From: Combretum micranthum
Lineage: Eukaryota; Streptophyta; Magnoliopsida; Myrtales; Combretaceae
DNA length: 64,000 nt
Reading direction: 5' to 3'
Assembly: GCA_024138025.1 (NCBI GenBank)
Contig: JAMXBD010001437.1
Coordinates: forward strand, 248,001 to 312,000
The notes beneath the pieces were generated by a model. It saw nothing but the letters and a program-made list of their open reading frames with translations. It was not told the origin of the DNA and did no database searches. A program made the translations under genes and the position numbers. Shown in pieces: positions 22,665 to 34,800 of this stretch. Every line of letters starts with the position of its first letter. Position 1 is the stretch's first letter.

Positions 22665-25600
22665 ATAGGTTTATGATCTTTACAGAAATTAGGTTGTGAA
22701 CTCCTTAGGATGGTGATATGAAGAGAGGGGGTAGATCATCGGAAAGCTAGTAGCTATGGAAAGCATAGAGTTGTTTCCTTTAATGAAAATTTTCTAGATT
22801 GACCTCTTCATTATAATTTCTTATTGTTTCTTTCATTACAGCTTATTGTTTATAATTAGTATATTTATTTCATTTATGCCATTATGTTTTCATAATTATT
22901 TTCATATATTTTCTTGGAATTTTTTTTTTTTTGGTTGCTCCCTAAAATACATAGAAAAGTGATTAGTAAAACAAATAAAACGTAACAAAAATCTAGAAAT
23001 GATAATTTATAAAACCAAAATACCCTCTTACTAAGCATATGACCTATTAGGCTTCTACTACAATACATGTATATGTTTACACAAGAAGTTAATGACATAT
23101 AATGAAATATAACTGAAAAAACAATAATTCCTAGAGTAAGTTAAAGAGAATAAATAAATACAAACATAAAATTTAGGACTCAACAGTCATAATTTTAATG
23201 ACTACAAATTCCAGAATTAATTGAATAAAATAAATGACTAAAACATCCTCTTAAGTTAACCAAGACAACCTACAAGAGTCAACAAAACTTTAACGACACA
23301 ACGTCAACAAATCTTTAATAATTGTTAATTATGAAACTCAAAGAAAAAGTTAAAAAAAAAAAAAGAACAATAATGTGAATTAAATTACGCAAATTCAAAA
23401 GGCACAAGGATTAAGAAAGAATTTTCTAAGCATCTCCAAAGATTTTAAATAACAAATAATAGAGGTAAAATATTAGAGCCATAAATAAAAGAGAATGAAA
23501 ATGAGAACTACCACACCAAATTTCCATAGTGGAAGTGACGATTAAATAATGATAACTTATAAAATTAAAGGATTAAAAATAATTATAGTAATTTGAATCT
23601 TCAATTAGTATACAAATATGTAATAACAATTAATCTAATACAAAAAAATGTGAAGTGGGACTGATGAGTTCATGGTTTGTCTTATTCGATAATGTTATGT
23701 TTAGTAAGTATTGTCTGTTGTTTTATCATGTTGTCTCAAATCATGTCACCTTCATTTTTGTCATGTCCAACCTTTTTGTTTTTAGTCATATCATTTTGAG
23801 CCTGTCTTAAGAGTCAAGTCGTATGTCAACCTTGTACTAATCAGTTTAGTTACTCTTGATATTTGTCAGCCTCTCTTGCTATTAAATTTTGATGGAAAAA
23901 AAAATTTTGATCACAAGCAAAAAGATAAAATATATGTGAATATATATGTATAACATGACTAAATGAATGAAGACCAATAAATTAGAGACAAAATAAAATT
24001 ATAATCATGATAAAAAAATAAGAAAAGACTTTAATGCAAAATAAAGTACCAAAAAAATTGGTAGACCTCATAATTTTAACATTGACATTAATAACAAATG
24101 TAATAAAAATTTGTCAATTATGACAAAAGCAAAAATTGTTAATGTAATGGTAAACTCATAAAATCAACTAAAGTGAAAAGAAAGAATGTAAAATGATCCT
24201 AAGCAAAATTAAGAATCAAAACGATAAAAGTATAAATAATGATAATACAAGCAAAATATAACAATAAATAACTCCTCTATTAATGATTTATTGGGAGTAC
24301 AACAACCAAATTAATATAATTATATGTATTTATGGTTTTCCTTTCATTTCTTTTATATGGTGAAGTGAAAAAAGGATGGTATTTGAAGGACGTATGAAAA
24401 TGAATGATTGCTTAATTGAAAGTTATTGGCAAGTGTAAGGACAGAGGAAATGCTAATACAGTTGTTGGAGGAGTACTTAAAGTAATTTATTGTAAAGTTT
24501 TTGATAAAAAGTATTAGTATGACAATGAAGGGTCAGAATTATAAGAAAATGATTGGTGAAATGGGAGAGAAATAAAGACGGCTATTGAGATAAGATGACA
24601 GTATTAAAGATGATAAGTAGATAGAAGTTAGAGGCGAAAGAAAGATGACTAAAGTTGATTAGAAGAAACTAGAGATATAAAGAAAATCCTTATAGATGGT
24701 TGACAATTATATTGTTAGCTAGTAGACACATGAAAGTAAGCGAGAAAGGTCATGTTGAAGAATGAAAGTAAGCGAGAAAGATCATTTTGAAGACTAGATG
24801 AGAAGGATTAAAATAATCAGTAAATAAGAGAATAGTTGAATCTTGTAAATATATGAATGTATATGTGGAACAGAAATTACAAGAAGGAAATGTGATCTTA
24901 ATGAGTCGTAAGGTATGAGAAATCTAAGGATGACGAGCGATAATGACATCTAAACTAATATATAATGATGAGTTTTAGGATGATTCTTAGAAAAATATAT
25001 ATGAGACCATAGATATGAATCATTATACAAAGTGGCAATACAAGTTTTGGAAGTTTATTGGAATAGCATAAATGATAAAGGAAAGTTGTGGATTATCTAT
25101 GATATCTAACAATGGTGGAAAAATTTGATTAAATCAATATAGACATAAAGGTTATAATTATCCGAATAACAAACCAATGTGAGGTTTGATTTTTAGAGTT
25201 AGGAATGAAAAATGTTAAGTCCAATGATTTGAGCTTTCTAGTTGTTATTTGAAGAACTATAAAGTAAATATGTCTTAGATAAGTTTTAATGGAAATAGTA
25301 GTAATTAAAGGTAAGGTATGATGATTAAATAGTGGTAATGTTTTAGATTGAATTTTCTACAGTGCAATATACAGTTGTTTTGGAGGAAGTGATGGTTAGC
25401 TCATGAAGTTAAAGAGATATAAGTATTCAAACAAACAAAAATCTTTTGCTGAGAATTAGAATGAATAGGAGTGGAAGAATATAAAAATAGGTGAAGGATA
25501 ATCATATACTATTAACAAAATAGATGAATTTGTCGAAGTGATAATTACAGAGCTGAAGTGTATTAGGAATATAAATATCGAGAAATTGAATTGGAGATTT

Positions 25601-25670
25601 TGTGCAAGGAAAGTTTTAAAAAGGAAAGATAATAAATGGATGCAAAGTTGATAACGGACATTGTTTAAAA
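22665..25670 (+). other. decayed, non-coding retroelement interior
   Basis: About 3 kb of AT-rich sequence with frequent stops on both strands. The left half (to about 24300) shows no protein similarity I can recognise. From about 24350 the purine-rich plus strand resembles badly decayed gypsy pol, but no gag, protease, RT or integrase motif can be named with confidence. Confidence 0.5.
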
Positions 25671-25674
25671 GTTT

Positions 25675-25973
25675 GAATGATAATCTTGAAGCGTATCATG
25701 TAGATGTGGATAAAGTGTACCAAATCTACACAATAAAAATATGAGTTATGAAGACATTGACTTAATTGAGTTAAGGTCGATAGGTTTAATCCTTAAGAAA
25801 ACAAGAAAAGAAGTTTTGAAAGTAGAAGTATATGGTATGAGAAAACAATGGTTGAGATTGAATGCCGAAAAATATATGAAAACATGAATTAAGGAGTTGG
25901 AAATAAGGAATTTAAGGAGTTATAGAAGTTCAAGTAACTTTTGAGGACGAAAGTTCTTTTAGGAGAGGAGAAA
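25675..25973 (+). pseudogene. possible chromodomain end of integrase, followed by purine tract
   Basis: Broken frames between 25680 and 25900 give a pattern like the last part of chromovirus integrases: a YHVD-type start, basic stretches with LKKTRKEV and VEVYGMRKQW, then NAEKYMK where WExEexM is usual. A 'gaggacgaaag' phrase and the purine tract AGGAGAGGAGAAA (25961-25973) follow and abut the 3' LTR. Several stops interrupt it. The assignment rests on remembered family pattern and position, not on an alignment. Confidence 0.35.
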
Positions 25974-27804
25974 TGAAATATACAAATAAATAATTTATAT
26001 TAAAGGACAAAGATGTAATTTGATATCAATAAGAGGGTTTTATGGTCAATCCTAATATTTAAATTAATTATTTTTTTCAGGTATCAGATACGTGAGAGAA
26101 GATGAAGAGACGGAAAGAAAATCAAATAGGCATAAGGCTAAGCTAGCTAAACACTATCGTTCTAACTTTCTATACCATCGGCATAGCCTTATACACTATC
26201 GGTGTACAGTTGGTGTAAAGAAGAAGAAAAAAAAAACCCGAGAGTTCAAGGCCACTAGTATTAGCACTTACATCACCAGCCTTCAACCTTACACCGCCGG
26301 CATAGGATTAACAACTGTTGGCATATGTTACAGAAGATGAAAAGTCTCCGCGAAATCTCTTTTTAATCTATCCTTTGCTCTTTCTCCAAAACATCTCATA
26401 AACCTAGAAAATCCTTTCTATTCTTGTTCCTAGCATCCAAGGATATTCAGAAGATTCAATCAAGCTAATTGCATATTTGCCTTTTTCTTTAGGATTTCAA
26501 AGATTATCTTTTTCTTAGGGTTTTCTATTGGTTTTAAAGGAGCAATTGAAGAAAAACTTTGTTTTGATTTGGAGATCTAGATTTTTGTAATCAAGAAGGA
26601 TTAAAGATCACATTTTTAGGTAAGTTTGTATATTCTTAATCCTTAGGATAGTATAAAGATGAATTTCTTTGGTTTTTGGTTTGATTTCATTAAATAGAAT
26701 TTTAAGGTTTATAAGATATGTTAAGGGAATATGACCTTTGGAGAAATTTATATTTTTGGGGAAATATTTTTCTTTGGATATTTTGTTGGATTGAAAGAAG
26801 GAGGAAGGTATGGATTTGTGTTTCCTTTTGAAATTAAGGTCTTAGATGATATATGAAATTAGTTTATTCAACGGTGTATGTTATTGAAATTTGTTTATGT
26901 TCATAACATTAGGTTTTAGTGAATTAGAGTTGTGTTATAAAGGAGATATGGTCAATTAGAGTCGTGTTATAAAGGAGATCTTGTCAATTAAAGTCCTGTT
27001 CTTTGGAAATTGATTTAGGTACGCCCTTACCTTGTTTGATGTATGTGCTTGTAGGTTTAGATTTGTTTGTTGTATGTGATGTAAGATTAGAATTCTAAAT
27101 TGACTTAATTCTTTACAACAATAAGAAATTATGTTTACTGCTTATGTTTGGCATTGGTTAGTAAAGACCACCCAGAATGTGATACTAATAAGACACCCTG
27201 ATGATCTATGTGTGAGGTTGTCCCGAGTGGACTCGTGTATAGAAATAATTTCAGTAGATTTGGTTTTAGTAGAGGCTGTGGTGTGTGGATGATTCTCCAA
27301 CACCAATATATGTATAATTACCTATTTTTTATATGCTTGCTTTTACGAAGTCATGAGTTACTCCAGGTTTAGTACTAGATTGCAAATAGTTATAAATTAT
27401 GTTGTTTGTTGGCTAATTTAATAGATAATAATTTGTATATGTTGCATTAGAAATATTGCATGTGATTATATATGTTGTATGTGCATATGTATTTATATGT
27501 GGTTTGGCGTACTGGGCTTTTTGCACATTCCTTTCCATTTTCAGGAACAAGAAAAGAACAGGTGATTTATAATCTTTCTGGATATGATATCTATGTTAAT
27601 CAAAGAGAGGACGATAGTGGACCAGATTTCCCTGCTGACGTCTAGGATACATGGATTAGATTTATAATAAGATGAAGTCTTAATCATTTATATGTTTTTA
27701 TGAGTATAAAGATGTTTTAAGAATTTTCTTTTATGTTATAAATTGGATTATTGTGGGCTATGGTTTATACCAATGAGGTTATTTGAAGGTTTGGTTTTGA
27801 TAGT
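25974..27804 (+). repeat. 3' LTR of second chromovirus-like element, part 1
   Basis: It aligns with the LTR at 20706 and stops at ...TTTTGATAGT (27795-27804), where an Athila-like element is inserted. The uninterrupted sequence in the 5' LTR near 22498 reads TTTTGATAGTGTCTTT, which gives the empty target site. Part 2 resumes at 42299. Confidence 0.85.
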
Positions 27805-29114
27805 TGATAAGTGTTAAAAGACCATTAATTCTAATGCTTATTAGATATAATTTTATATAGATTTTATGTGAAATTGTTAAGAAAAGGATACTTAATTGCT
27901 CTATATTTGATTTTAGGGTTTGGAAAAAATATTTCAAAAGTTTAAGGATGATTTGAGCAAAAACGAGAAGAAATCTGACAAAGGATCAAAAAGGTTGAAT
28001 TTCAATTCTACACAACCTTCAACATAGCCATGTAGATGCTAGTATTGAGCTTCAAAACATGACCAGCAACTATTCCAAATTATGCCCTAGCTACTGCCTT
28101 GAGAGTGTACAAAGCAGTGTTGAAGGATAGAACATGATCCGAGAAGAAAATGATGACTTTCCAGTGTACACTACCCCGAGCACGGTGGTGTACTTGGTGG
28201 TGTGCTTTCAATGATGGTTCAAAATGTATAAATAGCCACTCCAACTTTTCAGTTATCATCATTTATTGTTATTCTAAACCTTAGGAGAGAAAAAGGCATG
28301 AACTTTGGAGAGAAAATTGCTAGGAATTCATTGAAGATTACAAGACAACAATCAAAAGGGTGTTATTGTTTATGATGTTTATAGATTACTTCTCTAGATC
28401 TATTGCTTTTATTGTGAAATTTATGGTGGAGTAAATCTCTATCCCCTAGTCTTGTGAAACCCTAAACCTACATGTGATTTGAATTGATTCTTGATTAATG
28501 AAAGTTTATGTCTTTACATCCATTCATATGTTATAATTGCCTTGTGATTGATTTGTGTACAAAATTGATTACATGTTTGATTTTTGTTAGATAGAAAGAG
28601 GTTTCATCTAATAGGATAGATCTATATGAATAGAGGGATTACATGTTTTACCTAGAGGTAGGAAAGTATTGATCTTTTGCAATAAAGATTCCATCTTTAT
28701 TTAAGAATCTTAATCTTGAGTGCAATATCTCATGGCATTAGTGAAGGAAAGGTCTCCATTATCTCATATGAGATTAGGAATGATTAATTCGAGGGAGTGA
28801 TCGATTTATTTATGTGATTCTGCATTCCAAAGCATAAATATTTCATTAATCAATCTTTTGTTATAAAAATTAGGGTTTAAGGTGGATCAAGATGAAGGGT
28901 ATGTCTTGTAATTGATATCTATTTGTTAAAGTAATATAATTGATTATAGGTTTAATAATTTAGATAATTAATAGTTAAAGCTTAGATATTTCTTCATATG
29001 ATTGGACTAAATAGTAGAAAAAGGATGATTCTAGTACTTGTTTAATAGATCCTTGAAGACGATATCCGTTTAATCCTCTGTACTATAGATAGGTGCACTG
29101 CCTAATTTGATCCT
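27805..29114 (+). repeat. 5' LTR of the Athila-like element
   Basis: It starts TGATAAGTGTTAAAAG and aligns with 40944-42298. Its right end lacks some 50 bp that the 3' LTR retains. The loss runs from one GAT to a later GATCCT and took the start of the primer site with it. It contains a palindrome and a TATA box (28166-28234). Confidence 0.85.
28166..28234 (+). promoter_or_regulatory. palindrome plus TATA box of Athila-like LTR
   Basis: GTACACTACC (28166-28175) pairs with GGTGGTGTAC (28184-28193) with one G-T wobble. TATAAATA follows at 28227-28234. The 3' LTR keeps both, slightly altered, near 41305-41375. The TATA box should drive the genomic transcript; a role for the palindrome is an inference. 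Confidence 0.55.
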
Positions 29115-29130
29115 ATTGTCTGGGATCTGG
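29115..29130 (+). other. eroded primer binding site (tRNA-Asp type)
   Basis: ATTGTCTGGGATCTGG occupies the place of the usual Athila primer site. Compared with the family form, most differences are C-to-T or G-to-A, as expected from decay of methylated cytosines. The upstream half is lost with the LTR end. Confidence 0.5.
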
Positions 29131-29255
29131 CATGGCAATATTAGAAGAACCTTACTATCTACTAATTTAGTCATTTATTTTATTTTTCAATTTGACTCTT
29201 TCTCTTATTGGACATATTAATTTGACTTTGTTCCGATTGATTTCTTTTGCAGTTG

Positions 29256-31040
29256 ATGATAAGGAGTTCTTCGATAGAAGACTTAGGTTTCGATCCCGAG
29301 ATCGAACGAAGATTTCATCGTAGATTAAGAGAAAGAAGGGTCAATTCCACAAATTTAGAAGCTATGGACAGGAATGGAGGGGGAAATGACCCAAATCCAG
29401 CAGTTGGCAGAAATCGGAATGGAAATAATTAGAATCAAGTTGCTACTAATGAGAACAATCCCATTCATGTTGCTGGCAACGAAGTACATAGACCCATGTG
29501 TGAGTTATTCCTGCCCATAGTCGACGAAGTGGCACCATCAATAGCATGGCCTACAATCCAGGCTAACAACTTTGAGTTGAAGCCTTCTTTAACCTAGATG
29601 GTGCAAGTCAATCAGTTTAGTGGAGGAGTTTTTGAAGATCCACATGATCACTTGGCCAATTTTTTGCATATTTATGCTACAATTAAATGCAACAAGGTAT
29701 CTGATGATGCTATTCGCCTTAGACTATTCCATTTTTCTCTTAGAGATAAGGCAAGAAGCTTGTTGAATTCCTTACCCCCTCATTCCTTAACAAATTGGGA
29801 GCAAGTAGCAAGAAAATTTCTAGAGCAGTTCTTCCCACCTAACAAAACAATCAAGTTGAGAAATGAAATATTCTTATTCCGTCAATTTGAGGGAGAATCA
29901 ATGTATGAAGTTTAGCGAAGGTTCAAAAAACTTCTCAAGCGTTGCCTTCACCATGGGATCTCTCTACATGATGTGGTAAGAATTTTCTACACCGCCTCTA
30001 GTGATCAATTAAAGGCAATGATAGATGTTGTGGCTAGTGGTTGTCTCATGAAAAAGAGTGCTCCTGATGCTTATGAGCTAATAGAAGACATGGCAAGGAA
30101 TACATTTTATTAGCACAATGACAGAAATAGACCAAGGCAAGCAACTGCCATGTATAAGTCAGAGACGGTTTCTTAACTTCAGGCTCAAGTGGCATCATTG
30201 ATAGCTCAGATGAGCAGGATGCAATCAAGCATGAATGGTTACCCAAGCGGAGAACCTTATGTGCCTAATGCCAATCCAAGTATAGAGGAAGTGAATTACA
30301 TGAACAAGTTCAATAGAGGAGCTGACAATTATAATCCATACAGCAATACCTATAACCCATGTTGGAAATATCATCCAAATTTTTCATGAAGTAATCATAA
30401 TGCTCAAGATTATCCACCTAGAATCATCAAGGCACAATAATTGCTAGCACCCCCACAACTTCCTACCCTACCGTCACCAGAAAAGAAGTCAAGTTTAGAA
30501 GGTCTCGTGACCTATTTTATCCATAATTCAGAGGCCAAACACTGGAATCATGAGGCTTCTATCCATAATCTTGAGAAGCAAATTGGTCAATTGGGCAAGC
30601 TGATGTTTGAAAGACCATAGGGTTCCCTTCCTAGTAACACATAACCAAACCCTAAGGCACAGGTGAATGCCATATCTTTGAGAAGTAGGAAAGAGTTGTT
30701 ATCTATGAGAGAAGAGGAACCTAAGGAGGAAAATCTGGCTGTGAAGAAGAAGCAAAAACCAGAAGAAGAAGAAGAAGAAGGTGAGAAGGAACCAGAGCAA
30801 GAAAAAGATAACAATCACTCTTTTGATAAAGAATTGACAGAACTAGAACAGAGACCACCTCAGGTACTCAAGGAATATGTCCTAAGGATCCTATATCCTG
30901 CTCGTCTCTTCCAAAGCAAAGACAAGGAGCAATATGGTAATTTTCTGAACCTATTTAAACAGCTCCATATTAAGATTCTTTTTCTTGAAGTAATTTCTCA
31001 TATGCAAAAAATATGCAAAGTTCCTCAAGGAACTGTTATC
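29256..31040 (+). pseudogene. gag of Athila-like element, broken
   Basis: One frame can be followed from the ATG at 29256 to about 31005, with in-frame stops at 29430, 29595 and 29913 and several more to about 30640. The Athila capsid region is recognisable: ANNFELKPSL, then NQFSGG and PHDHLANFL, then SLRDKARSLLNSLP and WEQVARKFLEQFFPP. Next come a linker region and the NAISLRSRKEL motif near 30663, followed by a Glu/Lys-rich run (30765-30810). Near 31005 the frame shifts by one base, since the downstream KFLKELLSKKKKLEDV stretch is in the next frame. The protein would form the particle. Here it cannot be made in full. Confidence 0.85.
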
Positions 31041-31053
31041 TAAGAAAAAGAAA

Positions 31054-31638
31054 TTGGAGGATGTAGCAACAATTGAAGTGGGAGCCCATTATTCCTCAAT
31101 CATTCAAAATAAACTACCTCCAAAGTTGAAGGATCCTGGGGGTTTCACAATTTCATGCATGGTTGGTGATATCACAACTGATAAGGCCTTAGCTGATCTT
31201 GAAGCAAGCATCAATGTGATGCCATACTCATTTTCTAAGAAGCTGGGTTTATCCAAACTAAAATAAACTTACATGGTTTTATAACTTGCTGATCAATCTG
31301 TGAAATACCCAATGGGGATCATTGAAGATGTTTTGGTGAATGTTGGGAATTTTATATACCCTGTGGATTTTGTGGTCCTAGATATGGAAGAAGAAGAGGA
31401 AGTGCCTTTGATTCTGGGAAGGCCATTCCTTGCTACAGCCAGAGCATTTATTTATGTTGAAGGAGGCAAATTGCTTCTGCAAGTGGGTGACGAAGAGATG
31501 AATGTAGAAAATTCAGCAACAATCTCACAAACACTCATCCATAAGAGTTCAGATAGGGTTGAACGGGTTAAGCAAGTTAAGAGTGACAGTAACCAGAAGT
31601 TGGTTGATGATGTTGAACCACCAAATAAACAACACTAG
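31054..31638 (+). pseudogene. aspartic protease of Athila-like element, broken
   Basis: Downstream of the gag frameshift, IIQNKLPPKLKDPGGF leads into the protease core. The active-site signature reads DLEASINVMP where DLGASINVMP is expected, so the conserved Gly is Glu. A stop at 31264 separates the first part from the flap and C-terminal part (LVNVGNFIYPVDFVVLD, then ILGRPFLATARAFI). Frame stays open to the stop after 31633. The usual continuation into reverse transcriptase is absent. Confidence 0.8.
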
Positions 31639-31844
31639 TTGGAATCTAGTGCACAAAAATCATGTGAATCAAGTTCTCTAAAACACAAAGGTCAGAGAAA
31701 GAAGGATAAAGCTGCAACCTATGGGTTAGGATCAGCCCAACTATAGGCTATAACTTGAAATAAATGTGGGAGATGGATAAAAAAGAAAACAGAAATGAAG
31801 ACAAATTCTGAAAATTCTCAATTTGACCTTCCTTAACTGATAGA

Positions 31845-34800
31845 TGTTATCCCCCAAAATTTACGTAACCTGATTATAACAAATATTAAAAATGTAATAT
31901 AGAATAAGATATAATATTTGGAACAAGTAGTAAAAATCACTCCAAATTTTTCATAATTTAAAAAAATGTTAAGGTGAAAATGAATTAAATTATAATTAGA
32001 AAGATTAGAATCGTTACCAATAAAAATATTTCAAAATACAAACTATAACTTCTATGATATCAAATAATGTATAAAACGACGATAAACCAATCGTTAATAT
32101 AAATCACTAAATTCTTTAAGCTCCATAATTAGAAAATAAATCATAAGCTTGTTAAACAATGAAATAATAGTGTTCAAAATTTGTTAACACTATTAAGTAA
32201 CACTAGACAAAATATGCTGTTATAAATAACTCATATACAGTAAAACGTAATTTGGTAAAATGATCACTAGTTCAACAAGAAATCATAGTTTACCTTAATT
32301 TTAAATCACAATAACGGATAAATAATTTTTAGAATCACAAGTTATAAAAATATAGACTAGAGATCAATTACTAGAATTATAAAAGATACGACAATATCAC
32401 AAATAGATTAATAACTAAGAATCTAGATCTTAAATAAATATTTAAATCACACTAATATTCTAATTAAGAGATTTACAGATTTTGGAAATTAAAATCCTGA
32501 ACTGTCAACGTAACCTTTAATAATTTTCATAAGTAGCAAATGAACAATTAGCAAATATAAAACTAATATCAAATATATGATTCAACAAAAATCTTAAAAT
32601 AGATCTATGAATTGTATTAAACTCATTCGTAGCTTGAAAGACTCAAATACAAATTTCCTTGACCTTAATAGATACCAAAATGAGATTTCATATCTTGAAA
32701 TGATAATCCAAGATATAATTCAAAGTAGCTCTAAATTCCAAAAACAATAAGATACAATTTAATAATACAACTTATCGGTATAGAACAATAATCTAAAGAT
32801 GGATTACTAAAATTAAAAATACATAATAGATACTAATACGGATCAATAATATTAATCTAGATCTAAAATAAAAAATTTCGAAACCGCTGCTATATTTGTT
32901 AGGAAATTCTGAATTCATTAGGACTCTGTTCCTAATTCGATTTATTGGACTCGAAAAATGTAATCACGCAAGTTAAAATACTAAAAATAATTAATTGTAT
33001 AAACTAAAAATTTATTTATACAAGCAATCTAGAATTGTTATAGAAACTTAAAAAAAATTAATAATAATAATAAACAAAACCGATGAAACAAAGTTTGAAG
33101 TCATAATCTTCACAATGAAAAATGATCCACGGAACAAAGAGGGACAGATGGAATCACGGAACAGAGGACTACAAAATTTGACATGTTGGCCGAAGTATAT
33201 GCATCAGCAGCAGAAGACCAAACGGAAGTTTCTCCAGCGCTAATATTACATGCCACGAACAGAGGATGCTGCAGTAGTCCACAGCCTTCACGTGGAACCA
33301 AGCACCAGGAGTCAGCAACAGATTTTTTATTTCCACGCATGGAATGGAGGACTCGGTCAGCATAACCTCTCCACGCCCTGCAGAGGATGAGCACGGACAG
33401 AAGGAAGTTCACGCATCGCGGTGATATAGAGAAGCCGCTGGAATTGAATATCACGCTGGGAAGAACAGATACCACGTACAGAATTGAAGGCTCGGTTGCA
33501 TTCCACGCCCACTCTTCAAGCTGGAATCAGACATCATGCGCAACACAAGGAAACAACATAAGCACTGAGTTTCTCTCCACGCACCCAGCAGCACCACACA
33601 TTCTCCACACTTCACGCACACACCTCCACATATACAGCAATGCTCAGTTGGAAACAGAGCCTTCAAAGTTGAAAACAGGGCAGCAGCAGCAGAGCTTGGA
33701 ATTCACGGCTGCAGCACCCCACTTTTCATCCAACTTTGATCAAAGTTGAGCTCTAATATTCAACATGAAAAAGACATGAAATCCAACCAAAAAACTCCAC
33801 ATGTAATCAACATTAAATACCAATAATATCAGCTCAAGAAAACAACTAAAACAGTTCCAAATTTACCCTCAAATACCTAATAAAAACAAGCTACAGCAGG
33901 AAAAATTCAAACAAATCTGCAACAGAAAGTTGAATATTTAACTTCTGTTTCACACGAATTTTTAACCCGATTTTCTTGTAACTTGAGCCTTCAAATTTCA
34001 CACATAAACAACCTTAATTAACTATCAAACAAACACATTTAATTCCCCTTGAAATCAGCCACAAATTTTGTACAATAGAGCAAAAATCGTCATTCAAACA
34101 GTCAAAATTGTATGCGAATTTCCAGCTGTAAATTGCAAGTTTTCAAGCTTAAAACACTCCCTTTAGCCTCCTAACTTTAGCCTAACCTTAGTACATATAT
34201 AAAGCCTTAAGTTTGACATAAAATTAGCAAAATCCTTACAAAAACAAGTTGAAATCTTAGCTACAAAAGGAAAAACGAACAGCCACAATTCCTTCACTTA
34301 GGCAACCTTTAAAGAGCTCTAAAGCAAACATGAATCCTATCTTATTTCTTATACCCTATCTAAGCATCAACCACATCCAAAAAATCAAATTTCTTCTTTC
34401 AAACAACATCAAAAACCAATCCAAATAACCTTGATTTACCATAGATCCAAGCTAGAACTCAAGCTCAACAAGGTAAGGAAATTTAGTTGAAGTACTAGTT
34501 TATAATTTAGCTAGAAACTCACTAATCAACCTTTGATATAGGTTTGATTCTTAAGGAAGGGAGATAGGAATCCTTTTCTACTTTAAGCCAAGGTAAATCC
34601 TAAACTATCAACCTATTTTTGTTACATGTGTATATACATTAAGTCGAAAAGCCTAGCATTAGAGGGAAATTATGTGATTAGGAGAAATTATTCCAATTAG
34701 GAATTCAAGTAGATGAGTTCTTGTCGTATTAGAAATACTTGAATGTTGATGGTTAAGAAGAATATCAACTTATAAAAGTTATAAACTTAGGAATAGTAAA

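Noticed and set aside
30587..30814. Ser/Phe-rich minus-strand frame in the Athila gag region
   Set aside because: It is the reverse of the Glu/Lys-rich gag linker.
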